Assembly (NCBI RefSeq): GCF_000495835.1
Contig: NZ_AWGC01000001.1
Span: 62,001 to 126,000 of the forward strand
Length of the DNA: 64,000 bases
DNA from: Asticcacaulis sp. AC402
Lineage (GTDB): Bacteria; Pseudomonadota; Alphaproteobacteria; Caulobacterales; Caulobacteraceae
Direction of reading: 5' to 3'
Of the stretch, positions 35,550 through 42,530 are shown piece after piece. Under the pieces are notes generated by a model. It was given only the letters and a program-made list of their open reading frames with translations, did no database searches and was not told the DNA's origin. Numbering within the stretch: the first letter of the stretch is position 1; each line of letters opens with the position of its first letter. Made by a program: the position numbers and the translations under genes.

Positions 35550-36160
35550 ATGACCGCATTGTTCACATCGTCGACGACGAAGCCCCTGTCAGGGCATCGC
35601 TGGCCTTCCTTTTGACCAGCGCCGGGTTTGCCGTGCGTACGCACGACGGCGGCCCCTCCTTCCTGGCTGGCCTCATCGATCCGGCCCAGGCCTGCCTGGT
35701 CACGGACCTTCGCATGCCCGAGATGAGCGGCGTAGAACTGCTGGAAGCCTTGACGCAACGGGGCCTTTACGTTCCCGCGATTGTCATCACCGGCCACGGT
35801 GATGTTCCCATGGCCGTAGCGGCGATGAAGGCGGGCGCTTTCGATTTCATTGAAAAACCGTTCGAGGATGACGTTCTGATCGAAGCCATACTTCGTGCCG
35901 GCGCCCTGGCGGATTCGCGCGGCGAGCCGGCTCCGGCTGCGGCCGAAATTCGGCAAAAAATGGCATTGCTGACGGCCCGCGAGCAAGAAATCCTGTCCGG
36001 AATTGTCGCAGGCCTGCCCAACAAGACGATCGCCTATGATTTGCAGATCAGTCCTCGCACCGTCGAAGTCCACCGCGCCAACATTATGAGTAAGATGCAG
36101 GCGAAAAGCCTTCCAGAGCTGGTTCGCATGACTCTCAACGTGAATGTGGCGCAAGTTTGA
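35546..36160 (+). CDS. fixJ: Response regulator FixJ
   Basis: 204 residues. Receiver domain with [13 protein letters not shown] and Asp54 in [13 protein letters not shown], then [12 protein letters not shown] and FIEKPFEDD. The LuxR-type HTH has [22 protein letters not shown] and [17 protein letters not shown]. Activates fixK and related promoters under low oxygen. The TGA stop is embedded in an FNR/FixK-type box. Confidence 0.95.
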   Translation: MNDRIVHIVDDEAPVRASLAFLLTSAGFAVRTHDGGPSFLAGLIDPAQACLVTDLRMPEMSGVELLEALTQRGLYVPAIVITGHGDVPMAVAAMKAGAFDFIEKPFEDDVLIEAILRAGALADSRGEPAPAAAEIRQKMALLTAREQEILSGIVAGLPNKTIAYDLQISPRTVEVHRANIMSKMQAKSLPELVRMTLNVNVAQV

Positions 36161-36170
36161 TTCTGGTCAA
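36157..36170 (+). promoter_or_regulatory. FNR/FixK-type box before the fixT-like gene
   Basis: TTGATTCTGGTCAA matches the box consensus exactly and overlaps the fixJ stop codon. Centred about 40 bases before the fixT-like start, so transcription would begin very near that start. Confidence 0.7.
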
Positions 36171-36203
36171 AGCGACGCATGGATGGCTATGCGATGACAG
36201 GCT

Positions 36204-36572
36204 ATGCGATCCTCTGCTCACCCTGCCAGCATCCTTGTCGTCGCGCCCGACGACAGCCTGAGACGCTCCTTGTCCTTTATGCTCAAGGCTGAAGGCTACA
36301 GCGTGCGCGAGTCGCCGAGCTGGCCGGAAGCGGGAAGCACACCCGCGTTCGACGCGGCCGTTATCGACCATGGCGGTATCAACCGTTTCTCGTCGGATGA
36401 CCGGGTTTTGCGCGGTCTGGGCGCGCGCGCTGTTATCCTGTCCAGTCGCGCGGAACAACCCTCACATCTCGCCTTTGCCTCCATTGTGCGCAAGCCCCTT
36501 ATCGAGCATGAACTGGTCGACCGCCTGGAGGCCGTCCTCGGTGAAAACAAGGTCGAGCCCAAGCCGGAATAG
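36204..36572 (+). CDS. fixT: FixT-like single-domain receiver protein
   Basis: 122-residue receiver-like domain. ILVVAPDDSLRRSLSFML has the acidic pair Asp16-Asp17; AAVIDHGGI has Asp55 at the phospho-site; VILSS has Ser80 at the Thr/Ser position; IVRKPL has Lys97. Position right after fixLJ and a FixK-type box fits FixT, the feedback inhibitor of FixL in Caulobacter and Sinorhizobium. Caulobacter FixT is known to bind an Fe-S cluster through cysteines; this protein has no cysteine at all. The symbol rests on size, fold and place, so it is tentative. Confidence 0.6.
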   Translation: MRSSAHPASILVVAPDDSLRRSLSFMLKAEGYSVRESPSWPEAGSTPAFDAAVIDHGGINRFSSDDRVLRGLGARAVILSSRAEQPSHLAFASIVRKPLIEHELVDRLEAVLGENKVEPKPE

Positions 36573-36574
36573 CA

Positions 36575-36655
36575 CGCCTTTTTCGAGAAAACGGACACGA
36601 CTTTTTCTCAGATTGCGCTCTAATACCAAGCGTCATTCTTTATGAGGCTTGGTGT
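36575..36655. repeat. Degenerate family A remnant and a second hairpin upstream of fixK
   Basis: The end CAGATTGCGCTCTAA (36609-36623) matches the right end of family A module 2; the left part is degenerate. Next to it ACCAAGC / GCTTGGT forms a stem around GTCATTCTTTATGAG. Confidence 0.5.
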
Positions 36656-36673
36656 AAGTACAATCCCGTACGG
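36654..36673 (+). promoter_or_regulatory. Candidate FixJ-binding site upstream of fixK
   Basis: GTAAGTACAATCCCGTACGG resembles FixJ target sites, which carry GTAAGTA-like and TTACG/TACG-like halves, as in rhizobial fixK promoters. It lies about 70 bases before the fixK start, a fitting distance for a FixJ-activated promoter. Recognised by eye only. Confidence 0.4.
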
Positions 36674-36741
36674 ATAAGTGCGGATTTCGCGCGTCTTGCG
36701 AAAATGTCATGCTTGTCTCATGTTCGCAGTGAGAGACAGCC

Positions 36742-37404
36742 ATGTTTGATGCCGCCCCTTCGACGACGCTGCTTCCCTCCCGAGGGTCATCCGTCGCAGC
36801 CACGGGCCCGACCAGCCATGATCGGTTGGCCGCAAGTTGCGGCCCACTTGTGACCATTATGCCCGGCGCCGAAATCTACGCTGAGGGTGACAAGTCCGGG
36901 GCGCTCTATCAGGTGGCTTTTGGCGTGATCCGTATCTACCGCTTGATGGCGGACGGTCGGCGCCAGATTTGCGCCTTCTATATGCCAGGGGACATTTTCG
37001 GCTTCGAATCCGGAACGCAACGCCATTTCTTCGCCGATGCCGTCGACACCGTTGGCCTGCGTACCCTGCGTCCCAACACTCTGTCCGATCTGTCCCACGA
37101 ACTTCTCAAGCTGGCATTGCAGTCGCTGAGCCGGGCACACGACCACCTGCTTACCGTCGGACGCAATGACGCCGCCGGGCGTGTGGCCGCCTTTCTTCTC
37201 GATATGGCCGAGCGTCAGGGCGGGCCACTTGGTCGCATCAATCTGCCCATGTCACGGACCGACATTGCCGACTATCTCGGGTTGACGATCGAAACGGTGT
37301 CGCGCGTCCTGTCCCGAATGAAGGACGCCGGCATCATCAAGATGGCGAGCGCGCGACAGCTCGAACTCCTTAATCCGACTGCGCTGGAAGACATGACGGC
37401 GTAA
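36742..37404 (+). CDS. fixK: Crp/Fnr-family regulator FixK
   Basis: 220 residues. Cyclic-nucleotide-binding-like beta roll from VTIMPGAEIYAEGDKSGALYQ to DIFGFESG, a dimer helix, and an HTH with MSRTDIADYLGLTIETVSRVLSRM. There are only isolated cysteines (in ASCGPL and QICAF), not the cluster of FNR, so it should be of FixK type, controlled by level rather than direct oxygen sensing. Predicted to bind the five boxes listed here. Confidence 0.88.
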   Translation: MFDAAPSTTLLPSRGSSVAATGPTSHDRLAASCGPLVTIMPGAEIYAEGDKSGALYQVAFGVIRIYRLMADGRRQICAFYMPGDIFGFESGTQRHFFADAVDTVGLRTLRPNTLSDLSHELLKLALQSLSRAHDHLLTVGRNDAAGRVAAFLLDMAERQGGPLGRINLPMSRTDIADYLGLTIETVSRVLSRMKDAGIIKMASARQLELLNPTALEDMTA

Positions 37405-37532
37405 CGAATGGCCTCACCCGTCTGGTCGCGGCGTCGCACCAGGTGTTTCAGTCCGCGTTGTCTACACGCGGCGTGTCAAGAATTTCGCGGGTTGGTATAA
37501 GCGCGAAAAGGGAAAGTCATCGCAGCCTGGTG

Positions 37533-38333
37533 TTACCGGCGCAAAAGGGCAATCAACGTCAGGTCGTCTTCCAACCTGTTCGTTTCGAGATCCAGAGCGT
37601 CGATGAGATGCGCATTAATCGTAGCGGCATCAGCGTCAAACCCCAGGAGGTTGACGGCACTGCAAAGTCTGTCCGTATCGAAGACCGCTTGCGGCGGCAT
37701 CGGCGTCTCGACGAGGGCGTCGCTGTAGATCACCAGCCCACCGCCGCGTTCAAATCGACGGCTGTGGTTCTCATACCGCGCTCTTGGTTGAAACCCCAAC
37801 GGAAGTCCGGCGCCTTCGAGCAGTTCGTAAGGCCTGCCTTCGCCCAGACGCCACAGGGGCGGCAAAAATGTCGAACAGGCGTAGTCGAGCTGATCGCGCG
37901 CAATGTCGATGACGCCGTAAAACATGGCGGCGAACCGTCCGGGCGGCAGATAGCCATGCAGACCTGAATTGACTTCGGCAAGAACTCTCTGCGGCCGGCT
38001 CCGCTCAAGGTCAGGGGCATGCAAAAGCTGATGGACCTTACGGGCGTGTGGCGCCACGGCCAGGCCATGACCGCAGACATCGGCACAAAACACCGCCAGC
38101 CGGTCGTCGTCTATGGGCAAAAGCCCCCACAGATCGCCGCTCATCGGTGGCGGTGACAGAAAGACCGACGACAGATCCAGGCCGTACATAGCTTCGCAAC
38201 TTGAAACCAGGCGGTCATCAGGCAACAGACCGTCGAAGGCGCAAATCTCGCCGTCGGGATTTACCACGGGAAGGCCCTTCCCGGCAGAACGGCGGGCCCC
38301 AACTGGAAATGGCACAAGAGCCGCCGCGCCCAT
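37533..38333 (-). CDS. SpoIIE/RsbU-type PP2C phosphatase
   Basis: 266 residues from the ATG at 38333. PP2C features: PMSGDLWGLLPIDDDRLAVFCADVCGHG (metal-binding Asp residues in GDLW and ADVCGHG), HARKVHQLLH, RFAAMFYGVIDI, LVIYSDALVETP, and NRLEDDLTLIALLRR near the end. It has no sensor domain. It starts 2 bases after the stop of a STAS gene, so the natural substrate is that phosphorylated STAS protein (RsbU-RsbV logic). Confidence 0.85.
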   Translation of the reverse strand: MGAAALVPFPVGARRSAGKGLPVVNPDGEICAFDGLLPDDRLVSSCEAMYGLDLSSVFLSPPPMSGDLWGLLPIDDDRLAVFCADVCGHGLAVAPHARKVHQLLHAPDLERSRPQRVLAEVNSGLHGYLPPGRFAAMFYGVIDIARDQLDYACSTFLPPLWRLGEGRPYELLEGAGLPLGFQPRARYENHSRRFERGGGLVIYSDALVETPMPPQAVFDTDRLCSAVNLLGFDADAATINAHLIDALDLETNRLEDDLTLIALLRR

Positions 38334-38335
38334 GA

Positions 38336-38638
38336 TTACGCGACCTTGAGCATTTGATCGAGGCGAGACAGTTGCAGCAACTGCCGCACAGGTCCGACAG
38401 CGTTGGCAACCGTCAGGCTCCATCCGCCCTTGCGAGCGTCCTCGATCGCCAGCATCAACATACCGAGTCCCGAAGAATCGATAGCATCAAGACCGGCAAG
38501 ATCGAACACGCAGGACTTCACCCCGTCGCTGCGAATGCCGTCAAGCATTTTGCGGAACAGACCATGGTCAGCAAAGGTCATCCGGCCCGATAGCCGGGCG
38601 ACGAGGTGTACATCCGTCTGGGTGAGGTCAATCCGCAT
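38336..38638 (-). CDS. STAS-domain anti-anti-sigma-like protein
   Basis: 100 residues from the ATG at 38638. VHLVARLSGRMTFADH opens the STAS fold; FDLAGLDAIDSSGLGMLMLA holds the phospho-acceptor pattern D-S-S-G with Ser56 as the likely kinase target. RsbV-like. Paired with the PP2C gene (2 bases apart). The matching kinase may be the receiver-HATPase at 48756-49682. Confidence 0.85.
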   Translation of the reverse strand: MRIDLTQTDVHLVARLSGRMTFADHGLFRKMLDGIRSDGVKSCVFDLAGLDAIDSSGLGMLMLAIEDARKGGWSLTVANAVGPVRQLLQLSRLDQMLKVA

Positions 38639-38767
38639 CTGAAACCCTTGTGCGCGGGAAACGTGCAATCGATTTCCGACTCCGTTCGCGCCTGAGGATT
38701 ACTTTAGTTTCAAGTGGTTAAGCCGTGATAAACAACCACGCCTAACGTTTCGAATTCTTCTTGATTC

Positions 38768-39892
38768 TTAGAACAATTCGATATCGTCCACCGATGCGGG
38801 CGTTGGTGTGAACACCACCGGGCCGGAGCCCTTACGCAGTGCCCGTTCCAGTTTGTCATGGACGCTGCCCAGCGTGCATTGCGCCAGAACGGCGGCGCTC
38901 AGCTCGCACCCCATATCCGGCGTATGATCCAGGCTCAGATGTTCCTGAACAGCGCCGTCAACCCGGCGCAGGGCATCGGTCAGGGTGCCAAGGCCTTTAA
39001 CCGCTGTCTCCAGCCTCTGGGTGGCGCGGTCCTGGAACTGCATCCGGACAATAGCGGCCGAAATGTCCTCAGAGATCGTCTGGGTAGCTTCTGCGCTGGC
39101 TTCGAGCATGGTCTTCATGCTGACGCTCTGATCGATCAGCGCACGCATCATGTTACTCATGCTCTTGTGGACGAGCAGGTTCTGGCCTGATGTATCGACC
39201 TCGGCGATTTCGCGCAGCAGTTCATAACCGTTGTTCAAGCCCTTTGAAATGGTCGCGATGCGACTCTTCAGGTCGGCCGAGAGCATATTGACGTTTTTGG
39301 CCAGTTCGCGGATTTCGTCGGCGACAACCCCAAAGCCGGTGCCGGCATCGCCGGCATGAACGGCCTCGATCTTGGCGTTGATGGCCAGCATATTGGTATG
39401 CGCGTTGATCTTGTCGATGGATTTGATACTGTTTTCGACAGCCGTAATCTCAAGCAGGACGTCGTCCAGCGTATAGACCATGTTGACGCTGCGCGACGAC
39501 ATGAAGACGATCTTCTCGATGAAGTCCGACAGGGCGCGGCCCATGGTATCCACGACATCATGGATCGCCAGGGTCTGGTCGGCGACCTGCACCGACTCGG
39601 CATTGCCGGCCAGATCCTGAACCATGCGCGTCTGGTCCTGCGACACCCGCGCCAGATGCGTAAAGCGCTGCGACAAATCCTGGAAGTTGACGTCTATGTC
39701 CGAGCGCACTTCCGAAATTTCATGGATGACGACATCGAGAATCCGCGCCTGGACATCGTTCAGGCCCAGGATGTCGCACAGATAGGCCTGGGCCTGCAGC
39801 AGGCCCGCCGGGAGTTCCGGCGCGGTCGGTGGAACCGCCTCGACTCTTGTGATTTCGGGCTCGCGCCGTTTCAGAAAGGATATCAGGGACAT
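38768..39892 (-). CDS. Soluble receptor-like protein with CheZ-like motifs
   Basis: 374 residues, no membrane segment. Mostly coiled helices. The middle resembles the receptor signalling tip: IDKINAHTNMLAINAKIEAV, AGDAGTGFGVVADEIRELAK at about 162-199. Near the end of the helical part IVRMQFQDRATQRLE has F286-Q287-D288-x-x-x-Q292, the same pattern as the catalytic DxxxQ of CheZ (FQDLTGQ). The tail ends SVDDIELF, like the acidic CheY-binding C-terminus of CheZ. The start at 39892 is the ATG of MSLISFLKRR, just after the cheB stop. No other cheZ, cheC, cheX or fliY is in this window. Last gene of cluster 2. Confidence 0.8.
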   Translation of the reverse strand: MSLISFLKRREPEITRVEAVPPTAPELPAGLLQAQAYLCDILGLNDVQARILDVVIHEISEVRSDIDVNFQDLSQRFTHLARVSQDQTRMVQDLAGNAESVQVADQTLAIHDVVDTMGRALSDFIEKIVFMSSRSVNMVYTLDDVLLEITAVENSIKSIDKINAHTNMLAINAKIEAVHAGDAGTGFGVVADEIRELAKNVNMLSADLKSRIATISKGLNNGYELLREIAEVDTSGQNLLVHKSMSNMMRALIDQSVSMKTMLEASAEATQTISEDISAAIVRMQFQDRATQRLETAVKGLGTLTDALRRVDGAVQEHLSLDHTPDMGCELSAAVLAQCTLGSVHDKLERALRKGSGPVVFTPTPASVDDIELF

Positions 39893-39896
39893 GGTA

Positions 39897-40955
39897 TCAA
39901 CCTGTACGGACAAGAGGATGGGTGCACAGGTCGATCAGGGCCTGGGCCATGCGCGCGGGGGGCAGTTGCCGTTCAACGGCCCCCAGTTCCGCGGCCACGC
40001 GCGGCATGCCATAAACGACACAACTGGCTTCATCCTGACCAAGGGTGGCGGCGCCACACCTGCGCAATTGCAATAAACCTTCGGCGCCGTCGCGCCCCAT
40101 ACCCGTCAGGATTACGCCAACGGCACGCTTGCCGCAGGTGTCGGCGACGGATTGGAAGAGAACATCAACTGACGGACAGAAACCGCCGACCGCGGTTTCG
40201 TCGCTCACTGCCAGTCGAAAGTTTCCCGGCGCTGGCCTTACCCGCATCATCCGGCCGCCGGGCGCGACATAGACTTCACCGGGCCGCAACGTCTGGCCGT
40301 CCTGACCTTCGTAAATCTTGACTGCGCATAGTTCGTTGAGACGCGCCGCGAATCGGGCGGTAAAACTGGCGGGCATATGCTGAACAATGACAATGGGTGG
40401 CATATCGACCGGCAAGGCGGATAACACGGCCGTCAAGGCGGGCACGCCCCCCGTCGACGCACCGATGGCGATGATCCGGTCAGCCACCAGGTTTGTGCCC
40501 GGCTTTGTGGCGGGACGCCGAACGGGCGTGGCGGCAGGCGGGACCTCGATCCGGCTGGCCGCCGCCATCCGGACCTTAGCGCGAATCTCGTCACCCAGGG
40601 CCATCATGCCGTCGGACATGAATCCCGAAGGCTTGCCGACAACGTCGAATGCCCCCAAGTCAAGCGCGCGCAGGGCCGCGTCCGCACCGGAGGCGGTCAG
40701 GGACGAGATCATGACAACTGGCATCGGGCGCAGGGCCATCAGCCGCGACAGAAATTCAAGACCATTCATCCGCGGCATTTCGACGTCGAGGGTAATGACA
40801 TCGGGGTTATGCTTCTTGATCTTCTCACGCGCGATCAGGGGATCGGCAGCGGTATCGACGACGTGAATGTCCGGGTCCTGGCTCAGGACAGCGGTCAGCA
40901 TCTGGCGCATCAGGGCCGAGTCGTCGATGATAAGTACGCGAATGGGCGGTTTCAT
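39897..40955 (-). CDS. cheB: Chemotaxis methylesterase/glutaminase CheB, cluster 2
   Basis: 352 residues. Receiver domain with RVLIIDDSALMRQML and Asp57 in ITLDVEMPRMNG; linker of about 40 residues; esterase domain with IAIGASTGGVPALTAV (Ser), VQHMPASFTARFA (His), and ILTGMGRDGAEG (Asp). Downstream of cheD by 8 bases. Confidence 0.95.
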   Translation of the reverse strand: MKPPIRVLIIDDSALMRQMLTAVLSQDPDIHVVDTAADPLIAREKIKKHNPDVITLDVEMPRMNGLEFLSRLMALRPMPVVMISSLTASGADAALRALDLGAFDVVGKPSGFMSDGMMALGDEIRAKVRMAAASRIEVPPAATPVRRPATKPGTNLVADRIIAIGASTGGVPALTAVLSALPVDMPPIVIVQHMPASFTARFAARLNELCAVKIYEGQDGQTLRPGEVYVAPGGRMMRVRPAPGNFRLAVSDETAVGGFCPSVDVLFQSVADTCGKRAVGVILTGMGRDGAEGLLQLRRCGAATLGQDEASCVVYGMPRVAAELGAVERQLPPARMAQALIDLCTHPLVRTG

Positions 40956-40963
40956 ATCGGCCT

Positions 40964-41572
40964 CTAACCAAACAGCTCAATATCGCCCTCGACCGGGGCT
41001 GCAGCCAGACGCGAGCGATAGGTGGTTTCGGCCGTGGCGACACGGCTGTCTTCGCCGCCGGTCAGAAGGAGGCGTTTGACCTTGCCCGTCGCCGGCCAGT
41101 AATGGATGCGTCGGCCGTGATGCCCGCCCAGGTCGCTGGCTATTGCCTTCAGCCCCTCTTCCCTGAGATAATCAGTGACAAACCGGGCATTCTTGGCGCC
41201 GATCTCGCTAGTGCCGACATACATGTTGGCGCCCCCGAAGAGTTTTATTTCCATTTCAGAGCGTCGGCACCCGGATTTCATCACTTCATTGATCAGGTTT
41301 TCCATGGCGTGGTTGCCATAACGCATATGTGACGAAACGCCGTTCCATTCACCCTCATCACTTTGCGGCAACATGAAATGGTTCATGCCGCCAAAGCCGT
41401 TGAGCGGGTTGCGGATGCAGGCCGCTATGCAGGATCCGAGCACAGTGATGATCATGACGCTGCTGTCACCGGTGACGAAATATTCGCCGGGATTGACACG
41501 GACATTGTGCTGGCCCAGGCGGGAATCGCGGATGCGCGTCCGGGCGATATGACGCTCCATGGGCACGGTCAT
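40964..41572 (-). CDS. cheD: Chemoreceptor glutamine deamidase CheD
   Basis: 202 residues from an ATG that overlaps the cheR stop (ATGA). Papain-like deamidase motif: VLGSCIAACIRNP with Cys48, and GMNHFMLP with His65; NARFVTDYLREEGLKAIASDLGGHHGR follows. It prepares receptors for methylation. The C-terminus ends GDIELFG, similar to the tail of the soluble receptor-like protein in the same operon. Confidence 0.93.
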   Translation of the reverse strand: MTVPMERHIARTRIRDSRLGQHNVRVNPGEYFVTGDSSVMIITVLGSCIAACIRNPLNGFGGMNHFMLPQSDEGEWNGVSSHMRYGNHAMENLINEVMKSGCRRSEMEIKLFGGANMYVGTSEIGAKNARFVTDYLREEGLKAIASDLGGHHGRRIHYWPATGKVKRLLLTGGEDSRVATAETTYRSRLAAAPVEGDIELFG

Positions 41573-42465
41573 GGCGTCACATCCCGACCGGGCTGTGATC
41601 CGAGTCTGCGGTAGATGGTCCGGCCGCACAGCGAAAACAGCGCCTGCTGGTCCAGAAGTGTTTCGGAATGGCCGACAATCAGCCAGCCACCGGGACGGAG
41701 CAGGCCAGCGAACCGCCGTATCAGTTCGGTCTTGGTCGGATTGTCGAAATAGATCATCACATTACGGCAGAAGATAACGTCAAAGGGGCCCTTCACGGGC
41801 CAGGGCTGCAACAGGTTGAGCGGCTTGAAGGCGGTCAGGTGACGCAAATTGTCCTTGGCGCGCAGGGCGGCGCCGGCTTCGGTAAAGTAGCGCTGACGCA
41901 GGTCAGCATCGACTCCGTCGAAGGCATCGGCGGGATACAGGCCGGCGGCGCCTTTCGCCACCATGTTGGTATCGATATCGGTGGCCAGGATGCGGGCGTC
42001 CCACCTTGGCAATTCCGGAAAATGCTCCTGCAGCGTCATGGCGATCGAATAGGGCTCTTCGCCCGAAGAACATCCCGCCGACCAGATTCTGAGCCGGCGG
42101 TCGGGGCGTGACACCCGAAGCAGCGGCAGGATGGTCTGAGCGAGGTATTCGAAATGATGCTTCTCACGAAAGAACCGCGTCAGGTTCGTCGTCATGGCAT
42201 TGATAAAGGCGCGAAACTCGTCCTCGCCGTTCTTCGAATTCAATACGTCGATATAGTCGTCAAAGCGCGTCAATCCGCGCTCACGCAGGCGTCGCGTCAG
42301 GCGGGAATAGACCATGAACTGTTTGTTCGGGCCCAGAACTATGCCGGTATGCTGGTGGACCAGCGCCGCCAGCACGTCAAAATCCTTGCGCGAGAAGTCG
42401 AACTCTACGCTGTCCAGATCGCGGACGACCGATTTTCTCGCCAATGCCATTTTACTTCGACTCAT
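41569..42465 (-). CDS. cheR: Chemotaxis methyltransferase CheR, cluster 2
   Basis: About 298 residues from the ATG at 42465; a start at 42450 or further up at 42513 is also possible. VEFDFSRKDFDVLAALVHQHTGIVL, then TTNLTRFFREKHHFEYLA, IWSAGCSSGEEPYSIAMTL (SAM loop), ILATDIDTNMVAKGA and DVIFCRNVMIYFDNPTK. It follows the receptor gene and overlaps cheD. Confidence 0.94.
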   Translation of the reverse strand: MSRSKMALARKSVVRDLDSVEFDFSRKDFDVLAALVHQHTGIVLGPNKQFMVYSRLTRRLRERGLTRFDDYIDVLNSKNGEDEFRAFINAMTTNLTRFFREKHHFEYLAQTILPLLRVSRPDRRLRIWSAGCSSGEEPYSIAMTLQEHFPELPRWDARILATDIDTNMVAKGAAGLYPADAFDGVDADLRQRYFTEAGAALRAKDNLRHLTAFKPLNLLQPWPVKGPFDVIFCRNVMIYFDNPTKTELIRRFAGLLRPGGWLIVGHSETLLDQQALFSLCGRTIYRRLGSQPGRDVTP

Positions 42466-42530
42466 TTCTGAGATGAGCGCGCCGCCAGCCCAGGCGGGCC
42501 GGCGGTCGCGCAAGACTTACCCGTGTTCGA

